DNA of 64,000 nt from Spirochaetales bacterium (GTDB lineage Bacteria; Spirochaetota; Leptospiria; Leptospirales; Leptonemataceae). Made by a program: the position numbers and the translations under genes. The stretch spans positions 186,001 through 250,000 of the forward strand of contig JACKOY010000004.1 of the NCBI GenBank assembly GCA_024233935.1, given 5' to 3'. Below the pieces are notes generated by a model. It had not been told where the DNA came from, ran no database searches, and worked only from the letters and a program-made list of their open reading frames with translations. Of this stretch, positions 29,120 through 38,514 are shown piece after piece. Within the stretch, counting starts at the first letter, position 1. Each line of letters begins with the position of its first letter.

Positions 29120-29142
29120 AATCCCATATTCATGGGATTTTT
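29120..29142. terminator. Hairpin with 8-bp stem and T-run, possible terminator
   Basis: AATCCCAT (29120-29127) pairs with ATGGGATT (29132-29139) around a four-base loop, and TTT follows on the plus strand. It lies 33 bases beyond the stop of the response-regulator gene, where a terminator for that minus-strand operon would sit, though the T-run is on the other strand. Confidence 0.35.
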
Positions 29143-29175
29143 GGGGAGCGACCGGGGCCCGAATAAACCACCACC

Positions 29176-29865
29176 TCAGTCGTCCAACAGACCCGCCGCT
29201 GCAGCCTTGCCCGCCAGTTCCGATCGATTGTGCACGTCCAGCTTGCGGTAGATGCTGCGCGCGTGATGGTGCACCGTATGATAGCTGCAACCGAGTATGT
29301 CGCTGACGCGTGCAATGGTCTTGCCCCTGGCCAGGAGTTGCAGGATCTGCTTTTCGCGATCGGTGAGACCCGCCTCAAGGACCGGGTTGGACTCACGAAA
29401 GGTCATGAGTACGCGCAGTGCAATGGTGGGCGTGATGGTTGCACCGCCACCGAGAATCGTCCGCAGCGTTTCGCCAATATCTTTGAGTTCGGTTTTAAGG
29501 AGGTAGCCCGTCGCCCCGTTGCGGAGCGCCTGAAACACAACACGGTCCGAATTCAGGTTGCTGAGCATGACCACCGCGGTCTGTGGCCGGCGCTGCGCGA
29601 TCTTGCCAACCAACTCCACACCGTCCATGCCGCCCAGTTGGACGTCGAGAAACAGCACCTGCACCTGGCGTCCGCGGCGGTCCCGCCAGAACGCCTCCGC
29701 AGATTCCCACGCCAGGACGCGCTCCACTTCCGGCACCCTTTCCAGTTCCCGTGCGATGCGCGCACGGTAAACGGGGTCGTCTTCCACCACTCCCACGAAG
29801 GCGCCCGACGTACTTTGATCTTCCGCCCGGAGAGCCGGCCCTTCTTCGGCTTCTGCTTCCACCAT
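29176..29865 (-). CDS. NarL/FixJ-type response regulator
   Basis: The 229-residue protein has a receiver (about 20-140) with acidic pocket VVEDD, phospho-Asp in LFLDVQLGG and Lys in YLLKTEL. A LuxR helix-turn-helix (about 165-225) reads LTDREKQILQLLARGKTIARV, then the recognition part SYHTVHHHARSIYRKL. It binds DNA as a dimer when phosphorylated. The upstream hybrid kinase ends 40 bases before its start on the same strand, so it is the obvious partner, being fed by the NarX-like kinase module at that protein's C-terminus. Confidence 0.88.
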   Translation of the reverse strand: MVEAEAEEGPALRAEDQSTSGAFVGVVEDDPVYRARIARELERVPEVERVLAWESAEAFWRDRRGRQVQVLFLDVQLGGMDGVELVGKIAQRRPQTAVVMLSNLNSDRVVFQALRNGATGYLLKTELKDIGETLRTILGGGATITPTIALRVLMTFRESNPVLEAGLTDREKQILQLLARGKTIARVSDILGCSYHTVHHHARSIYRKLDVHNRSELAGKAAAAGLLDD

Positions 29866-29905
29866 CAGAATCTACGCCGTTGCTGGCCAGGCCGCAATCC
29901 CAAAA

Positions 29906-32900
29906 TCAGGGGATTTTTGTGTCGGCGAGGAGCGGCACGCGGATCTCGATCCGGATCGGTCGCTCTTCGGTTCCGGCGTGCGGCTCCTCCATCGTCATGC
30001 GAATGGTGCCCCCGATCTGTGCCAGGCGTCTGACAATTCCCGCGGTGCCACGACCGGCGCCGTGTCGCTCCAGGCGATAGTGCGACAGACTGCGAAAGCC
30101 GATGGCAAGTTCCGCCGAAGTCCAGGCAAAGCTCCAACCTGGCTGGCCGCTGCCGTATTTCAGGTCGTTGGTCACGATCTCGCGCACCACCGAATAGAGC
30201 AGGGCGGCTTTGTGGGGACCAACACGACCCTGAAGGCTGCTGCGACCCTGTTCCGGCGCAACAAAGTCCACCTCGCGTCCCGCCTCAACGTAGCGGCGCA
30301 GCACCACCATGTTGAATCCCCCGATCAGATCCTGCTCCAGGAGGTCGAGGTCTTCGAGGCCGAGGAGGTCCGCCCGGAGTTCCCCCACCGCACGACCAAC
30401 CATGCTCTGCATTCGCGCGGCGAACTCGGGCGCAACCTGCGCATCATCCTGAGCGGACTCGCCCAGGAAGTGCAGGTCGGTCAACGTGGCGCCGAGGTGG
30501 TCGTGCAGGTCGGCGATGATGCGCTCGCGCTCGCGACGTGCTGCGTCGCGCCGGGTTCTGGAAAGCGAGATCAGGTTGCGTACCCGCAGCAGGAACTCCT
30601 CGCGCTCGAAGGGCTTTGTGAGGTAGTCGTTGGCCCCCGCTTCCAGGGCGGCCATCAGGTCTTCGGTTTGGATGCGCGCGGTGACCATACAAATCGGCAG
30701 GTCCGTGAGGGAGTGCGTTTCGCGCAGCTGTGCGGCCAGTTGCAGACCGGAGACCTGCGGCATCATGATGTCGAGTACCACCAGGTCCGGTCGGGGATTC
30801 GCCGCTATGTATGCCCGCGCCTCGTCTGCGCTTCGCGCTGCAACCGCCACGTAGCCTTCCAGTTCCAGGGACGAGCGCATCACCTCAAGGTTCACTTCTT
30901 CATCATCCACGAGCAGAATCACGCCCTGACCTTTCCCGGCCGGTCGGGTGGCGGCGGTTTTCGAAACAAACGAGTTGGTGAGTTGTGAGGTGGACCGGGC
31001 GATGGGCCGGTCGCAAATCCCGGCCGGTCCCGGCGCTCCTGGCCCGGCTCCTTGCTCTGCTGGTGGCAGCCGGAAGGAAAAACGCGCGCCCTGGCCGGGC
31101 ACGGAATCGAGCGCAATGTCACTACCGAAGAGGCGCGCCAGTCGCCGCGAGATGGACAGGCCCAGTCCCGTGCCTCCCGGCCTGCGGCCCGCGTTCTCCA
31201 GTTGGCGGAACTCTTCGAAGATATCAGCCTGACTCTCCGGTGGAATGCCGGGCCCGGTGTCCTGCACAAACACTTCAATTCCATCGTCTGCGACCAGAGC
31301 GCCTACGCTCACTCGGCCGCGATCCGTGTAACGTACGGCGTTGCCCACCAGGTTGTGGAGAATCTGCTCCAGCCGGGCTTCGTCCGCGTAGACCGGCGGC
31401 GTATCGGCCGGGATTTTATTAAAGAGCTCAAGGCCCTTCCCTTCGGCTTCGGGCGTGACCAGAGCCAGCACGACGTCCGCGGTGGTACGCAGGTCGACAT
31501 TTTGCAGATGCAGTGTGATGTCGCCGCCGCGCAGTTTTTCGAGATCAAGAATGTCATTCACCAGGTGCGCCAGTCGCTGACCGCTGTGGGAAATCAGCGC
31601 CAACTGCTGTGTGATCCGATCGTTGTCGTAGTGGTCCAGCCCCGCCATAAGCGACTGCGCCAGACCGATGATGCCGTTGAGGGGGGTGCGCAATTCGTGC
31701 GAGGTGTTTGCCAGGAAGGCGTCTTTCAAGCGGTCCATTCGGCGCAGGTCTTCGGCAGCCCGCTCCTGAACGCGCCGTGCTTCGGCCTCCTTTTCCAGGG
31801 CAGCGGCCTGCGCTGCGCGTTGCTCTTCGCGAATGACGTTGATCCGGTCGGCCAGACCCAACGCAAAAACGATCACCGAGCCAGCGAAAGCGAACTGGAT
31901 TGCGTTTTCCGTAACGGGATTTGAGGGAAGCTGTCCGAGCAGCTTGAACACCACCACCGGTACGCCCACGATCGGCGGCAGAAAGGCAAGAACGTAGTAG
32001 CGTGCCGGTCGATGACCACGCAGCATGCGCCCGACGCCCACACTGAGCACAAAAAGCGAGGTTGCGAGAATGGCCGGGGCGATCATCAGCCACGTAGTGC
32101 GATAGCTTCCGAAGGTGGAATAGAGCAGCAAAACAAACCACAGAGCGGCCAGGATCCGAATGATGAGATCGCTGCGCGGTGTCGCCCGGCGGGTTTCCAG
32201 GATGAAGCGCGCGAATAAAAGATGCGTCGCGTAAAGCAGGCAGACGGACACCGATATGGCCACGTTCGCGAATGTGGGAGAGCGCGGCCAGAGCAGGCGG
32301 AAGGCTAAACCCTGGTAGGCAAAGAACCAGAAGGAACCGGCCAGCAGAAAGAGTACGTAGAAGAAGTAGCCGGGATCCCGCAACGCGACAAACAGGAAGA
32401 AGTTGTAGAGCAGCATCACCAGCATGAACCCGAAGAGCAGTCCATCCACGTATGTCGAAAGGGACCTTGCCTCTGCGAAGGCCACCTTGCGCCACAGTGT
32501 CAGCGGGGCCGCCTCGTGGAGGCCATCCTCGGACCCGAAGCGGACGTAGAGCCGGCGTTCCGAACCCGCCGGCACGTCTACCGGAAAGAGGAAGTTGTGG
32601 TGCGCAACCGCCCGGGTGGCGAAATCACGCCGGTCTCCGGTGCGGGTGATATCGAAGCCACCCGCATTTGTCTCGACGAACACATCGACGTAGTCCTGTA
32701 GAGGGAACGCCAGCTCCAGCAGCAGTTCGGCATCCCGGGCAGTGGGATTGTAAACGACGGTGCGCACCCAATAGACCGAGTCGGAAAAGGAGAAGTTGAG
32801 TACTTCCGTCTGGCCTGGCTGCCAACCGTCTGTCTGGCGACGGACCTGCTCAAAGCTGAGGTCGCCCCGGACATCCTCCAGAACTTCGACCGACCGTCCC

Positions 32901-33022
32901 AGAACGTAGCGGCCCTGGTCAAGCGCAAGGGTGATCCCGGCCGGAGCGGGAGCTTCGGCCAGGAGCGGGGGCGCCTGGAGGCACAGGACAACCACGCCCA
33001 CCAGACTCAGCCAGACCTTCAC
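29906..33022 (-). CDS. 7TMR-DISM hybrid kinase with a second NarX-type kinase module
   Basis: The 1038-residue protein has a signal peptide, a DISMED2 sensor (about 30-180, GDRRDFATRAVAHHNFLFP), a 7TM region (to about 400), HisKA (His in SHELRTPLNGI about 436), HATPase_c (NLVGNAVRYT, DTGPGI, GGTGLGLS), a receiver (ILLVDDEEVN about 699, LDIMMPQVSG, YLTKPFE), and last a HisKA_3-like block with His in DLHDHLGATLTDL (about 837) and an HATPase-like end (EIVTNDLKYG, then GAGRGTAGIVRRL). The second ATPase lacks a clear D-x-G-x-G motif. The first unit would phosphorylate its own receiver and the second the LuxR regulator next door. The start is GTG at 33022. Confidence 0.88.
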   Translation of the reverse strand: MKVWLSLVGVVVLCLQAPPLLAEAPAPAGITLALDQGRYVLGRSVEVLEDVRGDLSFEQVRRQTDGWQPGQTEVLNFSFSDSVYWVRTVVYNPTARDAELLLELAFPLQDYVDVFVETNAGGFDITRTGDRRDFATRAVAHHNFLFPVDVPAGSERRLYVRFGSEDGLHEAAPLTLWRKVAFAEARSLSTYVDGLLFGFMLVMLLYNFFLFVALRDPGYFFYVLFLLAGSFWFFAYQGLAFRLLWPRSPTFANVAISVSVCLLYATHLLFARFILETRRATPRSDLIIRILAALWFVLLLYSTFGSYRTTWLMIAPAILATSLFVLSVGVGRMLRGHRPARYYVLAFLPPIVGVPVVVFKLLGQLPSNPVTENAIQFAFAGSVIVFALGLADRINVIREEQRAAQAAALEKEAEARRVQERAAEDLRRMDRLKDAFLANTSHELRTPLNGIIGLAQSLMAGLDHYDNDRITQQLALISHSGQRLAHLVNDILDLEKLRGGDITLHLQNVDLRTTADVVLALVTPEAEGKGLELFNKIPADTPPVYADEARLEQILHNLVGNAVRYTDRGRVSVGALVADDGIEVFVQDTGPGIPPESQADIFEEFRQLENAGRRPGGTGLGLSISRRLARLFGSDIALDSVPGQGARFSFRLPPAEQGAGPGAPGPAGICDRPIARSTSQLTNSFVSKTAATRPAGKGQGVILLVDDEEVNLEVMRSSLELEGYVAVAARSADEARAYIAANPRPDLVVLDIMMPQVSGLQLAAQLRETHSLTDLPICMVTARIQTEDLMAALEAGANDYLTKPFEREEFLLRVRNLISLSRTRRDAARRERERIIADLHDHLGATLTDLHFLGESAQDDAQVAPEFAARMQSMVGRAVGELRADLLGLEDLDLLEQDLIGGFNMVVLRRYVEAGREVDFVAPEQGRSSLQGRVGPHKAALLYSVVREIVTNDLKYGSGQPGWSFAWTSAELAIGFRSLSHYRLERHGAGRGTAGIVRRLAQIGGTIRMTMEEPHAGTEERPIRIEIRVPLLADTKIP

Positions 33023-33072
33023 TCACCGGATTGAATTCTCGTACGCGAATCGGTAAAGGAGATTTCAACGGA

Positions 33073-33135
33073 TGTGCACGCCGCTTCGGGGTTCACAGTG
33101 CTCTACGAACCAGCGATGTGCCTTTGTCGCACAAA
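33073..33135. repeat. Partial copy of the dispersed S repeat
   Basis: This reads GCACGCCGCTTCGGGGTTCA, then CAGTGCTCTACGAACCAGCG and ATGTG-CTTTGTCGCACAAA. It matches the 3' portion of the S block at 47255-47320 and 59410-59470 with several changes. It lies in the gap between the hybrid kinase and the BNR-like lipoprotein. Confidence 0.7.
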
Positions 33136-33147
33136 TGCCCCGGTGGA

Positions 33148-34422
33148 CTAACGGCAGGCCAGCCGCCGAACGATCCAATCCGTGTTTGCAGACGTCGGAC
33201 CGCTGTTCGCCGCCATGAATAGTGCACCCGTTGCGTCGCGGCTTAAGTAATTTGCCTGCGAGAAATACGTGGCGGGCGGCGCGTAATCGTACCAGGTATA
33301 CCAGGTGTTTCCGAAATCGTCGGTGCGCCGGAGAAGCGTGTGATTGGTTCCGCTGCCGTCCAGGCCCTCACCGGCGACAACCAGACTTCCGGAGTGCAGG
33401 TGGAAGATACGGCGCGCCTGAGCCGCCTGGCCGGCCGTGTAGGCGAAATCGTCGGAGGTGGACCAGCTGACACCGTCCGCGCTGCGTCTCACAATCCAGC
33501 GGCGTACGTTACCGGAGTCGTAGAACCATCCCGCAACATAAAGGTTCCCTCCTGCGTCTGCGGCCATATCCCGGGGTACCGCGCCCGACCCGGCACCGCC
33601 CTGATAGCTGAAGGTATCCACCGTGGACCAGGAATTCGCTCCGTCCACGCTGCGCCGAATCAACCATTGAAAGACACCACCGCTCTCACCGTACAGCGAG
33701 AGGAAGATTCCTCTTCCAAAAGGATCCAGAAAGAGTTTCTGCCCGGAATTCTGCGCGGTCCCGGCCGAAGAAAAATCGTCCACCGTCGACCAGTTCATTC
33801 CGTCATCGGTCCGGCGAACGACAGAATGTGTGGGGGCTGAACCGGTCAGAGCGACTCCGATGGCCAGCGTAGACGAGCCAAAGTTCATGAGCGAAAGCGG
33901 CGCAGCATCCTGCCCCGGCGTATACTGATAGCTGTCCCGGACAGTCCAGCTACCCGCCCCGGAGCGCTGTAGAACGGTCCAGGAAAGCGACGCGCCGTCA
34001 CTGGTCCGGCCCGACGCGGAGACACTGCCCTGCGCGTCCTCTATGATGGCATCCGGGAAAGATTGATTTGGGGGATTCTCTTGATAGAACAGATCGTTCT
34101 GCCAGGAGAAGCCGTCTTCGCTCGTCCGGACGACCCAATTGGCCGTTCCACCCACGGTGCCGCGGCCCGCCACGAACATGCGGTTCCCGCTCCCAACCAT
34201 CGTCGTGGGATTCGATGCCTCCCCGGCGGAAGCGCGGTAGGTATCTACCGTTTCCCAGGAACCAGCGTAGGGGCAATCAAAACAAAGAGGGCTTCGCAGC
34301 AGGCAGAGAATGGTCATCGTGCCGAAAAATTCATTGGTGTTCGGAACACGGAATCCGCAAGCGGAGCAGCCGAAAACCAGACCGGCAAGCAACAGAATGG
34401 AAAAACCCTTCGATCGAGTCAT
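33148..34422 (-). CDS. BNR/sialidase-like repeat lipoprotein
   Basis: The 424-residue protein has lipobox FGCSAC. The mature part carries seven or so repeats of about 50 residues with the pattern RRS-DG--WSTVD-FSY--G---A-------G--YVAG, including Asp-box-like S-DG-SW motifs of BNR propellers. Sialidase active-site residues are not evident, so a non-catalytic surface propeller is most likely. The ATG at 34422 begins the signal peptide, though the frame extends to 34467. Confidence 0.75.
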   Translation of the reverse strand: MTRSKGFSILLLAGLVFGCSACGFRVPNTNEFFGTMTILCLLRSPLCFDCPYAGSWETVDTYRASAGEASNPTTMVGSGNRMFVAGRGTVGGTANWVVRTSEDGFSWQNDLFYQENPPNQSFPDAIIEDAQGSVSASGRTSDGASLSWTVLQRSGAGSWTVRDSYQYTPGQDAAPLSLMNFGSSTLAIGVALTGSAPTHSVVRRTDDGMNWSTVDDFSSAGTAQNSGQKLFLDPFGRGIFLSLYGESGGVFQWLIRRSVDGANSWSTVDTFSYQGGAGSGAVPRDMAADAGGNLYVAGWFYDSGNVRRWIVRRSADGVSWSTSDDFAYTAGQAAQARRIFHLHSGSLVVAGEGLDGSGTNHTLLRRTDDFGNTWYTWYDYAPPATYFSQANYLSRDATGALFMAANSGPTSANTDWIVRRLACR

Positions 34423-34609
34423 TCGCTTTGCTTTCCAGGAATGCCGGGTGTGCCGCCCGTCCGCCATGCTCTGGCCCCCGCGAAAGAACCGTGCAGGTAA
34501 CCCTGCCTACGCTTCATAGAAAACAGGAATGGAGGCGCTACACTCAATCAAAAAAAGATGTATCGGATAGGGCGCCATGTCCATAAGAATTCCCCGGCAC
34601 CCCTGCGGC

Positions 34610-34665
34610 GCCGCGAGCCTGACACAATTCGCTCGAAGTGCAGGTTTGCCTGAGGCAAATTTCGG
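34610..34665. repeat. Decayed fragment of the dispersed S repeat
   Basis: The run CGCGAGCCTGACACAATTCG, then CTCGAAGTGCAGGTTTGCCT and TGAGGCAAATTTCG, resembles the 47110-47150 part of the S block. The inverted arms are partly lost. It sits in the 357-base gap before the kinase/SpoIIE gene, which is otherwise without recognisable content. Confidence 0.5.
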
Positions 34666-34779
34666 ATTCGAGTCGTAGCAAGAGACCCTGATTTATCGTC
34701 CGCGACCGACAAGAATTTTTACAAATCAGTTTGCGCGGTCCGGGTTGCCGGCCAAAAATCGTATATGGTCTTCGACCAG

Positions 34780-37700
34780 ATGGCGCGCCGCTTCATTGCT
34801 TGCGCTCTTTTATTCGCGGCCTGTTCCATTCTTCTGCCGGGATGCGGAGGTGATCCGCCGCCGGCTGCAACCGCGGGCGTGCTGGACCTGCGCGGCTGGA
34901 ACTTCCAGACCCGTGGATCGATGGAAATCAAGGGCGAATGGGAGTTCTACGATGGCGTCTTCCTGATGCCTGCTTCCGGGTCGCATGGGCGGCCCTCGGG
35001 TTACATGCACCTGCCGGGTTTCTGGGCCCAACAGAAAATTGGCGGCGAGCCGGCGCGACCCGTGGGAGTCGCCACGTTGCGCTTGCTGGTCCGCGCGCCC
35101 GAAAATGCCCGGCTGGCTCTGGCAATGCCGCGCGTATACGATGCCTATCGCGTGTTCGTGAACGGCCGACCGGTCCGGACCATCGGACGCCTGAACGTTG
35201 ATCCCGATCGAGTTCAATCCGGTTTTATTACCGCCATGGCGCCCCTCTTCAACGAACGCGATCAAGAGCGCGTGGGGAGCGCCGCGAATCAGATCGAAAT
35301 CGTCCTGCATGTCGCGAGCAATTTTCCGCGAGGCGGCGGGATGCGCAGAACGGTCCAGGTAGGGCTTGCGGACCATATCGAAAACGAACAATTCTTCCGC
35401 CTCTCCCTGGACCTTTTTCTATTCAGCACCTTCGTCATAATGGCGCTGTATCACTTCGGACTCTACTTCGTTCGCAGGCAGGACGCCTCCCCACTTTTTT
35501 TCGGTTTGTTCTGCATCGGACTGGCCGCCAGGCTGGCATTAACAGGCGAGGCTTTTCTGATCCGTCTGGTTCCGGAATTTGATCGTGAAATCGCCACCAG
35601 AATTCTGTATGTGGCGCCTTTCATGGCCGCGCCTTCCTTCATTTACCTCCTGCAGTCGCTCTACCGCGATCTGTGCCGTCCCTGGCTCGTCCGCGCCTTT
35701 GGGATCGGCGCCGCGCTGATCATACTGCTGGTCATTGTCACCAAACTGTCTTTCTACTTCGAAATTGCGACCAAACTGGGCTCGGTCTTAATTCTGGCGG
35801 CGGTGCTTTACGGAACCTACGTCACGAGCCGTGCGGCCATCAAAAAGTACGTCGGCGCCCGACTGTTCTTGAGCGGCCAGGTCGTTCTGTTCGCCACGAT
35901 CACAATCGATGTGCTCATTGTGAACTCGGTGCTGCGCGCCGAGTTTGTTTCACCCTACGGGCTTTTTATCTTCATTGTCTCGCAGTCTTTCATGCTTTCG
36001 CGCAGGTTTTCCAGAGCGTTGAGCAACGAGGAACGATTGGCCGCGGAGATGGAAAGGAAGAACCGCCGGCTGCTGCGTCTGGACCAGCTCAAGGATGACT
36101 TCCTGGCCAACACCTCGCACGAACTGCGCACGCCTCTCAACGGAATCATCGGCATCGTGGAATCCCTGCTGCGGGGAGCGACCGGTCCGCTGTCGGACGG
36201 TACCAAAGAGAACCTGGGTCTCGTCGTCGCGAGCGGCCGCCGGCTCAGCAGCATGGTGAACGATATCCTGGATTTTTCGAAGATCCGCAACGACGATCTG
36301 CGACTGCGCCCAAAGGCCGTGGATCTGAACAGCGCCATCGAAGTCGCCCTGACAGTCGTCCGCCCGTTAGTTCGGGAGCGTCCCCTCGATTTGATTTTTA
36401 ACCGCACGCGGCTGCCGCCGGCTCTGGCGGACGAAGACCGCCTTGAGCAAATTCTATTAAACCTGCTGAGCAACGCGATTAAGTTCACGCGCGAAGGGAA
36501 GATCACTGTTACTGCCAGGGAACTGTCAGGCGAGAACGACGCTCCGGGCATGCTGGAGGTCGAGGTGGCCGACACGGGCGTCGGCATTCCGAGCGAGAAG
36601 CAGGAGCTCGTCTTTGAGGCTTTCACGCAGGCGGACGGTTCTGTCGCGCGGGAGTTCGGCGGGACCGGCCTGGGGCTGAGCATCACGCGGCGCCTGGTCG
36701 AGATGCACGGCGGCGCGATTCGGCTGGCATCCAGGCCCGGCGAAGGCTCTCGCTTCTACTTCACTTTGCCCGTCGCCCCCGCGCCGTCGGTCGCGCTCAA
36801 TGAGGGAGGGCAAGCGGCGCCGCGTCGCACCAGCATCCCCCCTGCAGTCCGCCCGGACGGCTCGGCAATCCAATCGGCGCAGGCGGTTCGCGCAGAGGCG
36901 AACGGGGCGACGGGAACTGAGAAACCCATCCGGGTGTTGATCGTCGATGACGATCCGATCAACCTGCGCGCTCTTCGCAACCATCTGGAGTTGGGCGAAT
37001 ACGAAGTGGAGGAAGCGACAAACGGAAAAGAAGCTCTGGATCTGCTCGCCGGGCGGCCGCTATTCGATTTGATCCTGCTGGATATCATGATGCCCGGTAT
37101 CTCCGGCTACAACGTGTGCCGCCTGGTGCGCGAAAAGCACTCGCCCACCGAATTGCCGGTGATCATGCTCACCGCGAAAAGCCGGCCATCGGACCTGGCG
37201 ACGGCTCTGGAACTGGGGGCCAACGACTATCTGGTCAAACCGATCGAATACCAGGAACTGGAGGCGCGCGTTCAAAACGCGCTGGCATTGAAACGGGCGG
37301 CTTCCAGCCAGGCGCAGCTGGCCGTCATTCACGGCGAACTGGAACTCGCGCGCCAGATTCAGCAGTCTCTCATCCCGGCAAGCCCGCCGGTCGTCCCGGG
37401 CCTCAGGATCGCGGCGCACTATCGGGCAATGGAAAGCGTGGGTGGCGATTTCTACGATTTTTGCGTCAGGGACGGATCGGTGGGTGCGATCATGGCGGAC
37501 GTGTCGGGACACGGTATTCCGGCCGCCCTGGTCGTTTCGATGGTGCACCTGGCCTTCGGTTTTCAGAAGCGAAAGCTGCCGGAGCCGGATGTCTTATTCG
37601 CAAATATGAACGATATTCTGTACGGCAACACCGGCAATGAATACGTTACCTCCTGCTACGCCTTCGTCGATCCGGCCGGCCGCCGGCTGTTGACCAGCAA

Positions 37701-38049
37701 CGCCGGCCATCCGCCGATCCTGGTCCGCAAGCACGGGACCGGAGAAATCGTGCAGTTGCGTCCGATGGGGCGATTTTTTACGCTCATGAAGGACGGCGGC
37801 TATCGTTGCGAAGAACTTCAACTCGATTCGGGCGATCGCATTTTGCTCTATACAGACGGGCTCTTTGAGACGTGCTCTCCTGACGGAGAGCAGTTCGGCA
37901 ACGAGCGGCTGGTTCGCTTCGTGCGTGACCAGAGTTCGCTTTCCGAAACTGAATTTGTCGCGAAACTGATCGATACAATTGTCCGCTGGGCTGGCGGCAG
38001 CGATCGACTGGACGATGACGTTGCCGTTATTACAATTGACGTCGAATGA
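34780..38049 (+). CDS. Lipoprotein-anchored 7TM kinase/receiver/SpoIIE chimera
   Basis: The 1089-residue protein has lipobox LLPGC, then a galactose-binding-like sensor (about 35-205, LDLRGWNFQTRGSMEIKGEW and FVNGRPVRTIG), a 7TM block (about 210-425), HisKA (His in SHELRTPLNGI about 447), HATPase_c (NLLSNAIKFT, DTGVGI, GGTGLGLS), a receiver (VLIVDDDPIN about 718, LLDIMMPGISG, YLVKPIE) and SpoIIE (SVGGDFYDF, ADVSGHGIP, YTDGLFET, about 860-1085). The output part is nearly the same as in 5235-8420, but the sensor is of the other DISM type. All catalytic residues look intact. ATG 34780 follows from the signal peptide; an in-frame ATG lies at 34765. Confidence 0.9.
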   Translation: MARRFIACALLFAACSILLPGCGGDPPPAATAGVLDLRGWNFQTRGSMEIKGEWEFYDGVFLMPASGSHGRPSGYMHLPGFWAQQKIGGEPARPVGVATLRLLVRAPENARLALAMPRVYDAYRVFVNGRPVRTIGRLNVDPDRVQSGFITAMAPLFNERDQERVGSAANQIEIVLHVASNFPRGGGMRRTVQVGLADHIENEQFFRLSLDLFLFSTFVIMALYHFGLYFVRRQDASPLFFGLFCIGLAARLALTGEAFLIRLVPEFDREIATRILYVAPFMAAPSFIYLLQSLYRDLCRPWLVRAFGIGAALIILLVIVTKLSFYFEIATKLGSVLILAAVLYGTYVTSRAAIKKYVGARLFLSGQVVLFATITIDVLIVNSVLRAEFVSPYGLFIFIVSQSFMLSRRFSRALSNEERLAAEMERKNRRLLRLDQLKDDFLANTSHELRTPLNGIIGIVESLLRGATGPLSDGTKENLGLVVASGRRLSSMVNDILDFSKIRNDDLRLRPKAVDLNSAIEVALTVVRPLVRERPLDLIFNRTRLPPALADEDRLEQILLNLLSNAIKFTREGKITVTARELSGENDAPGMLEVEVADTGVGIPSEKQELVFEAFTQADGSVAREFGGTGLGLSITRRLVEMHGGAIRLASRPGEGSRFYFTLPVAPAPSVALNEGGQAAPRRTSIPPAVRPDGSAIQSAQAVRAEANGATGTEKPIRVLIVDDDPINLRALRNHLELGEYEVEEATNGKEALDLLAGRPLFDLILLDIMMPGISGYNVCRLVREKHSPTELPVIMLTAKSRPSDLATALELGANDYLVKPIEYQELEARVQNALALKRAASSQAQLAVIHGELELARQIQQSLIPASPPVVPGLRIAAHYRAMESVGGDFYDFCVRDGSVGAIMADVSGHGIPAALVVSMVHLAFGFQKRKLPEPDVLFANMNDILYGNTGNEYVTSCYAFVDPAGRRLLTSNAGHPPILVRKHGTGEIVQLRPMGRFFTLMKDGGYRCEELQLDSGDRILLYTDGLFETCSPDGEQFGNERLVRFVRDQSSLSETEFVAKLIDTIVRWAGGSDRLDDDVAVITIDVE

Positions 38050-38059
38050 GGCTTCGTGC

Positions 38060-38262
38060 CCCGGAATGCACAGCGTGGCGGCGCCTTCGAACTCGGTGTT
38101 CGGCGCGCGTTCGTTCCCCTGGTGGCGGAGTTCGGGCTACAGGGCGTTCACAAACACATCTCGATTTTGCCCTTGTGCCCGGCCGCAACGACGCCGCGGT
38201 ATTCGCATTCGAAGAAATCCTTCACGAGTTCACGGGTCACCTTTGAGATATTGATGCGGCGC
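38060..38262 (-). pseudogene. Decayed 3' end of a membrane adenylate cyclase
   Basis: On the minus strand this encodes RINISKVTRELVKDFFECEY, then a G-HKGKIEM stretch that stops, while the continuation (PELRHQG, then PNTEFE) lies in another frame with a stop in it. The intact cyclase at 8432 reads KINISGATYALVKDFFQCEF, HKGRIEMYF and PELQREN, then PNELFE. So this is the last 70 codons of a paralogue with a frameshift and nonsense codon. The catalytic core is gone. Confidence 0.78.
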
Positions 38263-38277
38263 ACGGGTCTCAATCCA

Positions 38278-38514
38278 TCAGGAAAACCATATGGCGCCTC
38301 CGGCAAAGAAGACGAAGAGAATCAAGAGCCAGATTCCATAAATGGGATGCGCCGCCCGCACTTCCATGAACTGCAGAGCGACCAGCGCGAACTTCGCCCC
38401 GCTCAAAGCGAGGAGCAGGATAAAGGACCCGGTTCGGTACTCGGCGAAAAGGTACATCGCTGCAATCAGAAGCAAAAGAGTAACCAGAACGATGGCATTG
38501 CATAGTCCCTTCAT
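38278..38514 (-). CDS. Cytochrome c oxidase subunit IV-like small membrane protein (NorF-like)
   Basis: The 78-residue protein has three hydrophobic helices and the family motif SGAKFALVALQFMEVRAAHP, typical of prokaryotic COX4 and NorF proteins, small accessory subunits of heme-copper oxidases. Its ATG overlaps the stop of the subunit III-like gene (ATGA at 38514-38511), so the pair is coupled. No oxidase subunit I or II is in the window. Confidence 0.78.
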   Translation of the reverse strand: MKGLCNAIVLVTLLLLIAAMYLFAEYRTGSFILLLALSGAKFALVALQFMEVRAAHPIYGIWLLILFVFFAGGAIWFS

